In this document: positions 27,335 through 33,869 of the stretch, one piece after another | How positions within the stretch are numbered: position 1 is the stretch's first letter | Layout: each line of letters starts with the position of its first letter | NCBI GenBank assembly: GCA_934476455.1 | Contig: CAKSNY010000008.1 | Location: 1-64,000 of the forward strand | Reading direction: 5' to 3' | From: an uncultured Clostridia bacterium | GTDB taxonomy: Bacteria > Bacillota > Clostridia > UMGS1883 | DNA length: 64,000 nt | Made by a program: the position numbers and the translations under genes | The notes under the pieces: model-generated | What the model saw: only the letters and a program-made list of their open reading frames with translations | Told to the model about the DNA's origin: nothing | Databases searched by the model: none

Positions 27335-27729
27335 AATAATCTCCATTCCGCCGCCCTGCGTCGGCACAAATAGTAATTAAACTTCCCTTATCCGCAGGGC
27401 AAGGAATGACAAGAGATTATTACGCCCATGTGCGTTTCCGAGGCTTATGCCGAGGAAAATTTCGCACGGGCAATTAAATCCGCCGGAGGCATAACGTGAA
27501 AGGAACTTTCACGTTAATACCTCTTTTGGGTTGTTGTGTATAGTATATCACATTTCGGGAATAAAAGCAAGCGCAATAATGGTTTTTCTTTTATACATTA
27601 TTCCTAAAAATCCATTAGCCCCTTTCAAAGGGCTAATGGATTTTTTCGCATCAATCTACATTGTACACGTTTTATAAATTGCCAAAGATAAAAAAATTTT
27701 TGAAGATTTACAAAAAACAATCCGAAGCC
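27335..27729. other. Non-coding stretch with several inverted repeats
   Basis: It holds the leader of the Fic gene, then a structured part: GCCCATGTGCG (from 27426) pairs imperfectly with CGCACGGGC (27460s) around an inner CCGAGGC/GCCGAGG pair. A near-perfect 11-bp stem TAACGTGAAAG/CTTTCACGTTA follows at 27492-27516. The last part is the terminator at 27611-27646 and ~80 AT-rich bases. No ORF with a ribosome binding site was seen. The structured part may be a dispersed intergenic repeat or an mRNA leader. Confidence 0.5.
27611..27646 (-). terminator. Rho-independent terminator after the YgjP-like gene
   Basis: TCCATTAGCCC and GGGCTAATGGA form an 11-bp stem with an 8-base loop. T-runs follow on both strands, so it can act in both directions; its obvious user is the minus-strand gene ending at 27730. 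Confidence 0.85.
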
Positions 27730-28311
27730 TTACAAATCAGAGCTGCTGTGTGCTGCCCGTGCACCCGTCATTCTCACAATAAGCATATCGCCGTTTTCTT
27801 TAAGCCACTTATTGCACATATGATAATTCGGAAAAGCACGCAATACTTCCGCGTAGAACTTGTCCGAATGATTCATTACTTTCCTGTGGCAAAGCTCGTG
27901 CACAATTACGCTGTCAAGCACTTCCTGTGGGGCAAGCATTAAAAGGCAGTTAAAATTGAGATTGCCCTTTACAGAACAGCTTCCCCACCTTGAACGCTGA
28001 TTTCTGATTGTTATTTTGCCGTATGTAACACCGATTATTTCCGCATAACGCTTCACTCTGCCCGGTATTACATTTAGTGCCTTGTCAAAAAGCACCTGTA
28101 TGTCGCTTTCGGTTAAAGGCTCTATGCCGTTAAGCAGCTCTTTTCGTTTCTTCATTTTCAGTATATTTTTTTCAATCCAAATTTTGTGTTTTGCAACAAA
28201 CGCGTCTATTTCTTCATCTGTTGCCCTGCTCGGAGCGCGAACTGCCAATCCGTCTCCTTTTATTTCAAGAGCAAGCGTTCTGCGATTGCTTTTTATGACT
28301 GTATATTCCAT
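27730..28311 (-). CDS. YgjP-like zinc metallopeptidase domain protein (DUF45)
   Basis: The 193-residue cytoplasmic protein belongs to the YgjP/DUF45 family of SprT-like minigluzincins. The zinc motif HExxH is seen as VIVHELCHRKVMNHSDKFYA near residue 140, with a third ligand plausibly in the NHSDKFY region. Upstream the conserved block YGKITIRNQRSRWGSCSVKG (about 95-115) is diagnostic. The family's substrate is not established; members often neighbour restriction or phage genes. It lies 13 bp downstream of the PCC-domain gene and is probably co-transcribed. The RBS is weak (GGGG about 18 bases before the ATG), suggesting translation coupled to the upstream gene. Confidence 0.9.
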   Translation of the reverse strand: MEYTVIKSNRRTLALEIKGDGLAVRAPSRATDEEIDAFVAKHKIWIEKNILKMKKRKELLNGIEPLTESDIQVLFDKALNVIPGRVKRYAEIIGVTYGKITIRNQRSRWGSCSVKGNLNFNCLLMLAPQEVLDSVIVHELCHRKVMNHSDKFYAEVLRAFPNYHMCNKWLKENGDMLIVRMTGARAAHSSSDL

Positions 28312-28324
28312 TGATTTACCGCAC

Positions 28325-28762
28325 TTATCCCCTCTGTTTTTCGTTAAACTTAAATAAGTTCAGCCCTATCTCTTCATCCAAATACCTGTCAACTGCTCCG
28401 TTTATTACTGTAATTACCATTTCACAGGTTGCGCTCACCATTGCTCTGTTCAAGTGGCCGCCGAACACTTCCCCCTTTTCGTTTCCGGCGCTCATATGAA
28501 TATGCGCATAAAATTCATCATTCATAGTATTTATCGTTCCTGCCAATGACGTAATCTCAAAATATCCTTGGAATGAATTGGCATAATATTTCTTTTCATC
28601 CGTTTTGAACACACCTACCGTAAAGTTATTAACCGCACCTAATGCGCTGATGCTTGCCAGCTTTATATTTTCTTTCAATGCAATTTCCTTTACTTTTTCA
28701 AGTATTTCTTCACCCTTATCTATCCTTGCAATTATCGTGTTGTCAAACCTTTTGTAATCCAT
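28325..28762 (-). CDS. PCC/DUF296-domain (PPC) DNA-binding-like protein
   Basis: The 145-residue protein matches the PCC (DUF296) fold. It has MDYKRFDNTIIARIDKGEEI, then IKLASISALGAVNNFTVGVF, FEITSLAGTI and the metal-site-like HIHMSAGNEKGEVFGGHLN. In plants this domain accompanies AT-hooks; bacterial stand-alone versions form trimers of unknown role. The ATG at 28762 has AGGGTG ~7 bases upstream and is preferred to the GTG at 28771. A sigma-A-like promoter lies ~105 bp upstream (28895-28867). It leads a two-gene unit with the YgjP-like gene. Confidence 0.85.
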   Translation of the reverse strand: MDYKRFDNTIIARIDKGEEILEKVKEIALKENIKLASISALGAVNNFTVGVFKTDEKKYYANSFQGYFEITSLAGTINTMNDEFYAHIHMSAGNEKGEVFGGHLNRAMVSATCEMVITVINGAVDRYLDEEIGLNLFKFNEKQRG

Positions 28763-28866
28763 ATTTTTCACCCTGCCTGCATTTTTGTTTTGTCAAATCA
28801 AAGTTATCTTCTTACTTGTTCATCAAGCATCAGCTTGCCTTCCTTTGCTTTTTTCCTGCCATTTGT

Positions 28867-28895
28867 ATTATATCTCCGACGGATATAAATTGCAA
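28867..28895 (-). promoter_or_regulatory. Sigma-A-like promoter for the PCC/YgjP pair
   Basis: On the minus strand TTGCAA (28895-28890) and TATAAT (28872-28867) are 17 bases apart. The spacer and -10 overlap a short inverted repeat (TATATC/GATATA), a possible operator. Confidence 0.65.
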
Positions 28896-29009
28896 TAATA
28901 TTTTTGTCAGTACATATGATGCAATTTTTTATTCAACACTTTTCAAGCATCACTTTAAACGCCCTGAATATGCCAATAATGTAATTCTTTATCGGAATTT
29001 TACTGATAT

Positions 29010-29219
29010 TTATAAATTTTTCCGAATTAACATATCGGTACATTCCGTCAAATCTCTGTCGCCGGATTCAAAAACAACAATTCTCTTTTTTCTCTTATTC
29101 TTTAAGGTGATTTTGTTGAAAATCTCCCTTAATGTCGTGTCAAAATTCACTTTATTTGCCTCGTCTGCCGTTGTCCACACCTCTATAACTCCAATATTCT
29201 CGTTAACGGAAATTCTCAT
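29010..29219 (-). CDS. Small 69-residue protein, possibly a mobile-element companion
   Basis: A near-ideal ribosome binding site (AAGGAGGTGA, 5 bases before the ATG) shows that this is a real gene. The product reads MRISVNENIGVIEVWTTADE, with later IVVFESGDRDLTECTDML. From memory, small proteins of the pattern 'MKI.VN...I.EVW.T..E...VAVF.SG..DL' are frequent next to recombinase and mobilisation genes in Firmicute mobile elements. That resemblance is not verified. It lies ~690 bp from the serine recombinase on the opposite strand. A short cytoplasmic protein with no signal peptide or membrane segment; function unknown. Confidence 0.75.
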   Translation of the reverse strand: MRISVNENIGVIEVWTTADEANKVNFDTTLREIFNKITLKNKRKKRIVVFESGDRDLTECTDMLIRKNL

Positions 29220-29288
29220 AAAATCACCTCCTTTTGTTTTTAATTATTCCTGATTTTTCCTAAATTGATACATCGTTTAAATTTCGGC

Positions 29289-29325
29289 AAATAAAAAATG
29301 CGGAACATAATTCATTCCGCATTTA
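29289..29325 (-). terminator. Hairpin with minus-strand T-run upstream of the 69-residue gene
   Basis: AAATGCGGAA and TTCCGCATTT make a 10-bp stem with a ~9-base loop; TTTTTTATTT follows on the minus strand. No convincing minus-strand gene precedes it, so it may be an attenuator or a leftover. Confidence 0.5.
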
Positions 29326-29509
29326 TAAAAACACTATTAAATTATACCACAGCGCTTGCCGATGGGCGCAGCTATCCCGTTTATTCCGATAAAAGTTTAA
29401 TCACAGCATCTCGTATGATAAACGCATAAGTTTGTTTATGATTATATAATACCGCAATATATAATGGTTGTTAATATGTTTTTTTAGAATATATTGATTT
29501 TTATTTAGA

Positions 29510-29550
29510 ATTATAGTATTTTTAACTTGGCAAGTTAAAAATACTATAAT
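29510..29550. repeat. 41-bp palindrome (20-bp arms, one central base)
   Basis: The left arm ATTATAGTATTTTTAACTTG is followed by one G and then the exact reverse complement of the arm. It lies ~400 bp upstream of the recombinase start. It could be an operator, a recombinase accessory site or an element-specific structure. Confidence 0.9.
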
Positions 29551-29844
29551 AAGGCTTTTTCGTCTGTTCAGTCTGTCCGAATCAACACAAAATCGATTTT
29601 TAAGCAGATTTTCAACACGGATTTTATACACCGAATTTATATCAATTTCTCAATAATTTATGTATATCTTTTTGCAGCGACTTTTGGACTTACGACAAAT
29701 TTTAGAGCATCAAAAGCATTTCCGCACCGCTTGTCACGCGCCTTTTGGGGTTTCTTTATATGTGGGAGTAAAAAGATGCATTTTCTGACACCGTTTTCGG
29801 ATATATTTTCGTTAAAAATTTCGATAAAAATCCGCCGTTTTATA

Positions 29845-29873
29845 TTGCTTTTCTTTTGCATATGTGTTACAAT
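29845..29873 (+). promoter_or_regulatory. Sigma-A-like promoter of the serine recombinase
   Basis: TTGCTT (29845-29850) and TACAAT (29868-29873) are separated by 17 bases. The -10 lies 33 bases before the chosen start at 29907, which rules out the earlier in-frame ATG at 29856. Confidence 0.65.
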
Positions 29874-29906
29874 GTTGTCAGTAATATATGTGGGGTGAGT
29901 ATCTAT

Positions 29907-32111
29907 ATGGAAAACGCGCTTTCAAAAGATGTTTTATTAAACGCCGACATTGTAGGTTACGCCAGAATATCGGTTGACATCGAAAAAGAGGAAGACAAAA
30001 ACGTATCCATAGAAAATCAGATTGATTTTATTGAGGATTACGCAAAATCGCATTTTCCGAACTGCCGGCTGAAAATATACAAGGACAGAGACAGATCCGG
30101 CTACTCTTTTGAGCAAAGAGAGGATTATCAGAAGATGCGCAAAAGGCTCATAAACGGTGAAGCCAAAATTCTGCTTGTAAAGGATTTTTCAAGGTTTGCG
30201 AGAAGAAACAGCCTTGGGCTTTACGAGTTGGAGCTTCTGCGCGATGCCGGGGTGCGGATAATCTCTATCACGGATGCAATAGACTTCCCCACGCACGACG
30301 ACTGGCTGCAAATACAGCTTCGCTTTTTGTTAAACGAACAGCCCGTAACGGACACCAGCAAAAAGGTGCGGGCGGTTATAGGAAAATCACAGTCCAAAGG
30401 AGAATGGCTGTGTGCGGTACCCTACGGGTATGTTGTAACCAACTATAAAAATCTGAAATTTGAAATTGTACCCGACGAGGCAGACATAATAAAAGAAATT
30501 TTTAAATTATATAACAGCGGCTGGGGTTACAAAAAAATTGCAAACTACCTTACGGACAAAAACATACCCACCCCGCGAATGAAAGAAAAGGAACGCGCGG
30601 AAAACGATGACAGGCAGTATAACAGAAAAGTAAGAAAAGAATGGTCTATCGTAACGGTATCAACTATACTTGCAAATGATTTTTACATCGGCACTCTGCG
30701 GCAGCACAAATATCACCGCACAAAAATAAACGGTTCGGACGCAAAGCTTTCGCATAATGAAAACATTGTTTTCGAAAAGCACCACGAACCGATTGTTGAT
30801 GACAGAACATTTTTATACACCCGCGAGCAGCTGTCCAAACGAACAGCCGCACACTACCGCGGCATAAAAAAATACGAAACCCCGTATACGGGATATTTGT
30901 TCTGCGGAGATTGCGGCGCGCCGATGTTCAGCCGCAGCCGTCCCGAGCTTGACCCGTCGTATATATGCGGCACATACCACAAAAGAGGGCTTAAGGGTTG
31001 TTCCTCTCATCACATAAGGGTAGATTTTCTCGACGGCGTACTTAAAGATTATGTGCGTATGGTTAAGATAAATTCCGCAGATATGCTTGAAAAGCTTGAA
31101 AAAAGCATAGCCGACGAATCGCAGGCTATGAACGAAAACGAAAATATTATTGAAATATTGACATCACGCCTTGAAAATGCAAAAGAGGAATTGAAAGCAA
31201 CCAAAAAGCAAAAAATTCGTGATATGCTCAAATGCGGTGACGACAAAGAACTGATTGAGGAAACCTATTCCGAAATCGAGCAGGAGCTTACAGACAAGAT
31301 TTTCGGGATTGAAAATCAGATTAAAGCCAATTGCGACAGACGAAGCGAGATAGTTAAAGCAAACCGTGCCGCAAAAACCGTGTTTGAAGTCTTTGACAAC
31401 ATTTTAAATAAGGAAAGGCTTGATAAAACCGACATAGGGCTTATTGTTGAACGGATAAACGTTTTTGACGACGGCGCAATAAAAATCAGACTGAAAGCGG
31501 ACATCGAAAATCTTTTAAAAATCGGCGAGCTGCCGAACACGGAGATTTCCGAAAATTTTAATTTTGACAGTATAGGTATCTCATACAATACAAAATATAC
31601 GCAAAAAGCCCCGAAACAAAGGGCAAAGGCTTATACTGTCAGTGTTATCAGTGAGGGCGACCCGCTGGAAATTTTCACAGAACGTGACGGCGAGGTTATT
31701 TTCAAAAAATATTCGCCTATAGGCGAGCTTGGAGAGTTTGCACACGATTACGCCGAAACACTTGCAAAAACAAGCGGCGTTGCGGTAGTAATAACGGATA
31801 AGGACAATGTAATTGCCGTATCCGGCGCACCTAAAAAAGAGCTTGTTGAAAAAAGAATAAGCGAGGACGTGGAAAAGCTGCTTGAAAACAAGCATATTTT
31901 TGCAATAGGTCCGTCCGGCAACAGCGTGCCGGTAATAGACGGTGCGGAAAAATATTACGCCAGCGTTGTTGCGCCGATAATAAGCGAGGGCGACACAATA
32001 GGCAGTGTAATAATGGTGTCGGACAAGCAGCACCTGAGCGTGGGCGAGGTTGAAACAAAGCTTTGCCAAAGTGCGGCGGGCTTTCTCGGAAAGCATATGG
32101 AAACAACTTAA
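29907..32111 (+). CDS. Large serine recombinase fused in frame to the C-terminal 153 residues of SpoVT
   Basis: The 734-residue product starts at the ATG at 29907 (GGGGTGAG ~8 bases upstream). Residues 1-~150 are a resolvase catalytic domain, with the nucleophile Ser in VGYARISVD and the later VKDFSRFARRN. A 'recombinase' DNA-binding domain follows (YKKIANYLTDKNIPTPRMKE), then a zinc ribbon (FCGDCGAPM ... ICGTYHKRGLKGCSSH) and a coiled coil (about 400-520). Up to residue ~582 this is a normal large serine recombinase of the TnpX/integrase type. From codon 583 (31653) the sequence becomes SpoVT: EGDPLEIFTERDGEVIFKKY followed by the GAF-like domain, ending TAAGFLGRQMEQ-like (SAAGFLGKHMETT). The DNA-binding start of SpoVT is absent. 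This is best explained by an element integrated in spoVT, with the recombinase gene crossing the junction. Confidence 0.9.
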   Translation: MENALSKDVLLNADIVGYARISVDIEKEEDKNVSIENQIDFIEDYAKSHFPNCRLKIYKDRDRSGYSFEQREDYQKMRKRLINGEAKILLVKDFSRFARRNSLGLYELELLRDAGVRIISITDAIDFPTHDDWLQIQLRFLLNEQPVTDTSKKVRAVIGKSQSKGEWLCAVPYGYVVTNYKNLKFEIVPDEADIIKEIFKLYNSGWGYKKIANYLTDKNIPTPRMKEKERAENDDRQYNRKVRKEWSIVTVSTILANDFYIGTLRQHKYHRTKINGSDAKLSHNENIVFEKHHEPIVDDRTFLYTREQLSKRTAAHYRGIKKYETPYTGYLFCGDCGAPMFSRSRPELDPSYICGTYHKRGLKGCSSHHIRVDFLDGVLKDYVRMVKINSADMLEKLEKSIADESQAMNENENIIEILTSRLENAKEELKATKKQKIRDMLKCGDDKELIEETYSEIEQELTDKIFGIENQIKANCDRRSEIVKANRAAKTVFEVFDNILNKERLDKTDIGLIVERINVFDDGAIKIRLKADIENLLKIGELPNTEISENFNFDSIGISYNTKYTQKAPKQRAKAYTVSVISEGDPLEIFTERDGEVIFKKYSPIGELGEFAHDYAETLAKTSGVAVVITDKDNVIAVSGAPKKELVEKRISEDVEKLLENKHIFAIGPSGNSVPVIDGAEKYYASVVAPIISEGDTIGSVIMVSDKQHLSVGEVETKLCQSAAGFLGKHMETT
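31653..32111 (+). pseudogene. spoVT: 3' part of spoVT (lacks the first ~29 codons)
   Basis: The last 153 codons encode the rest of SpoVT: EGDPLEIFTERDGEVIFKKY, then YSPIGELGEFAHDYAETLAK, then VVITDKDNVIAVSGAPKKEL. B. subtilis SpoVT has EGDPLEIFVDRDGEVILKKY at the same place, starting at about residue 30. SpoVT is a forespore regulator whose AbrB-type N-terminus binds DNA and whose GAF-like C-terminus senses a ligand. The AbrB half (expected to begin MKATGIVRRIDDLGRV) is missing and was not found elsewhere in the window. The gene is next to yabR, divIC, yabQ and yabP as in B. subtilis, supporting true spoVT identity. As it stands it cannot give a DNA-binding SpoVT without excision of the inserted DNA. 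Confidence 0.85.
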
Positions 32112-32119
32112 TAAGGCAT

Positions 32120-32169
32120 AAAAAAGACCCCGACAGCCGGAACCTACGGCCGACTTTCAGGGTCTTTTT
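32120..32169. terminator. Bidirectional terminator between spoVT and yabR
   Basis: AAAAAGACCC and GGGTCTTTTT enclose a GC-rich inner stem. A-run and T-run at the two ends suit both the plus-strand recombinase/spoVT gene and the minus-strand yabR. Confidence 0.8.
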
Positions 32170-32182
32170 ATATCTGTTTTAT

Positions 32183-32605
32183 TTATCTTCTTTTACTTCC
32201 GCGCTTTGATTCTACATTGCGCTTTATATCAAGCATTCTCGCATCGCTCGACTGTTTAAAGCTTGCCATCATATCTTCAAACGACATATCCTGCTGCGCG
32301 TTTCCCGCATTCCAGTCTATCTCGGCAGGCTTTCCGGAAAACGGCTCACTCTTTCTGCGGGGATGAAATTCCGGCTGAGCTTTTTTTATCGAAAGGCTTA
32401 TTTTTCCCTTTTCATCAAGCGACAACACCTTTACCTTAACCGTTTGGTTAAGCGAAAGATGGTCGTTTATGTCTTTAACATAATTGCGCGCAACCTCCGA
32501 AATGTGTACAAGGCCCGTCTGACCGTCCGGCAAGTCTATAAAAGCTCCGAAACCTGTAATCCCGGAAACCTTGCCCTCAACTATTTGTCCTGCTTCCAAT
32601 GCCAT
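32183..32605 (-). CDS. yabR: S1 RNA-binding domain protein (YabR-like)
   Basis: The 140-residue cytoplasmic protein has one S1 domain in the first ~75 residues: EGKVSGITGFGAFIDLPDGQ, then TGLVHISEVARNYVKDINDH and VKVKVLSLDEKGKISLSIKK. A basic, disordered tail ends SKRGSKRR. YabR/GSP13-type proteins bind RNA or ribosomes. Its place after divIC, yabQ and yabP matches the B. subtilis spoVT-to-spoIIE region, so the symbol is used by synteny and domain. AAAGGGG lies ~12 bases before the ATG. Confidence 0.88.
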   Translation of the reverse strand: MALEAGQIVEGKVSGITGFGAFIDLPDGQTGLVHISEVARNYVKDINDHLSLNQTVKVKVLSLDEKGKISLSIKKAQPEFHPRRKSEPFSGKPAEIDWNAGNAQQDMSFEDMMASFKQSSDARMLDIKRNVESKRGSKRR

Positions 32606-32685
32606 AAAGGTATTTTACCCCTTTCAGTATGTATAAATATTAAACCCGACAAGCAGCCTAAAGCCGCACGCGGAATTTTACCCGG

Positions 32686-32985
32686 TCAGTTGCCGACCAC
32701 AAACACAGTTTCGTCCTCACGCACATAGCCCTCATCACGGGCTTTATCCTCATAAAATTTATCAGACGAGTTATACTTTGCCTTTTCCTTAAGGCGGGCA
32801 TACTCCTCCTTACGCTGCGCTATCTCTTCCCGGCACTGTGCCGTTTCACGGCGTATACCTATAATCCGCAGCTGCTGAGATGCAAGGGTAAACAAAAAAG
32901 CGCCGACAATAAAAAGCCCCACTGCAAGCCGAATGTAATAGCTCTTTTTATTTTTAACATTGAAACGCCTGCTTCTTTTTTTCAT
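32686..32985 (-). CDS. divIC: Septum formation initiator DivIC/FtsB
   Basis: This 99-residue bitopic membrane protein has a basic cytoplasmic start (MKKRSRRFNVKNKKSYY), one membrane helix (LAVGLFIVGAFLFTLASQ) and an extracellular coiled coil (TAQCREEIAQRKEEYARLKE). It ends with the family's YVREDETVFV. DivIC partners with FtsL and DivIB at the division septum. AGGAGGGG lies before the ATG. It sits between yabQ and yabR, as in Bacillus and Clostridia. Confidence 0.9.
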   Translation of the reverse strand: MKKRSRRFNVKNKKSYYIRLAVGLFIVGAFLFTLASQQLRIIGIRRETAQCREEIAQRKEEYARLKEKAKYNSSDKFYEDKARDEGYVREDETVFVVGN

Positions 32986-33043
32986 TCCCTGCCCCTCCTT
33001 TTACATTAGTATAACCCAAAGAATTATGTTTGTAAAGTTTTTT

Positions 33044-33532
33044 TTATAACATTTTAACTCTTTTTTTTAATGATTTTGCGCCGATAAGCATAAAGCGCGC
33101 ATATTTTTTTAATTTTACCGTTAAAAGCCTGAAAATACGTTTCAGCGCGTCTTCAACAATGTGAAATACTTTTATTAAAAATTTTAATAAAAATGCAATC
33201 GGGCGGACAAACAATTTTACAAAAATTTTAAAAACAATCTCTGTTACCTTCATAACAAAGCGGCTGAAAAAAAGCATATAAACAAACATTCCGAACGCCG
33301 CCCCGAGGATTTGATAATAGCGCAGGTTTCCGCGGTTAAACACATAGCCCGACGCTATCACCGCTGCCGTAAGCACTATTGCAAATGTTAGGTCTTCGAG
33401 ATTTGTAAGTATTTCGCCGGTACGCATTTTTTTCCGTGCAAACCGCTGCAAATCAAAAACAAATGCACACGCAATGCCCACGATTACGGAAATTAAAAAC
33501 ATATTCATCTGCTGCGAGGATGACACTGTCAT
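33044..33532 (-). CDS. yabQ: Spore cortex biosynthesis protein YabQ
   Basis: The 162-residue membrane protein has about four hydrophobic segments (MFLISVIVGIACAFVFDLQR; AIVLTAAVIASGYVFN; AAFGMFVYMLFFSRFV) and a basic C-terminal tail. YabQ is needed for spore cortex formation and sits in the spore outer membrane. FVFDLQR and the size fit the family. Its ATG overlaps the yabP TGA (ATGA), so the two are translationally coupled. Its presence is good evidence that the organism forms endospores. Confidence 0.9.
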   Translation of the reverse strand: MTVSSSQQMNMFLISVIVGIACAFVFDLQRFARKKMRTGEILTNLEDLTFAIVLTAAVIASGYVFNRGNLRYYQILGAAFGMFVYMLFFSRFVMKVTEIVFKIFVKLFVRPIAFLLKFLIKVFHIVEDALKRIFRLLTVKLKKYARFMLIGAKSLKKRVKML

Positions 33533-33804
33533 CTGAGTACCCTCTTAAAAAATCCCTCGCGCGAAGTGCCCGCCGAATACACACATCCGCATATTTCCCC
33601 TTCGATAAGCGCTTCCCCGCTTTCGCTGCTGAGCTTTTTTACGCGCATTGCTTTGCCTGTTACGGTAAGCAGTCCGTCATCCGTTACAAGCACTATGCGC
33701 ATGGGGTCAAAGCTTTCCACATCGCGTATAGCGCTTACACTAAGGCGCTGCCTGTTTTCCAAAATAAGATTACCTCGTTTTTTTTGTTCGTTGCAATCCT
33801 CCAT
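33529..33804 (-). CDS. yabP: Sporulation protein YabP
   Basis: The 91-residue protein has the YabP/YqfC fold: NRQRLSVSAIRDVESFDPMR, then LVTDDGLLTVTGKAMRVKKL and GEALIEGEICGCVY. YabP is made in the mother cell and works with YabQ in cortex formation. AGGAGGG-like GGAGGG lies before the ATG at 33804. It is the first gene of the yabP-yabQ-divIC-yabR set; a sporulation sigma factor (E) is expected but no clear promoter was picked out. Confidence 0.9.
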   Translation of the reverse strand: MEDCNEQKKRGNLILENRQRLSVSAIRDVESFDPMRIVLVTDDGLLTVTGKAMRVKKLSSESGEALIEGEICGCVYSAGTSREGFFKRVLR

Positions 33805-33869
33805 AAAATCCCTCCGAATACAATAATAAATGGAATTTACCCTTTATCATTATATTCAAAGCTGCTTAA

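Larger units (their letters stand above)
29220..29906. other. AT-rich non-coding region between the small gene and the recombinase
   Basis: It contains a hairpin (AAATGCGGAA/TTCCGCATTT, 29296-29325) with a minus-strand T-run, a 41-bp palindrome (29510-29550) and the recombinase promoter (29845-29873). Short ORFs on the minus strand at 29401-29631 and 29658-29861 lack ribosome binding sites and have biased composition; they are not counted as genes. If the recombinase belongs to an integrated element, this is part of it. Confidence 0.6.

Noticed and set aside
29401..29631. 76-codon minus-strand ORF
   Set aside because: Runs across the 41-bp palindrome in very AT-rich DNA; Ile/Lys/Tyr/Asn-rich product and no ribosome binding site.
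29658..29861. 67-codon minus-strand ORF beginning beside the recombinase promoter
   Set aside because: No ribosome binding site, overlaps the promoter of the divergent recombinase, and composition is not protein-like.
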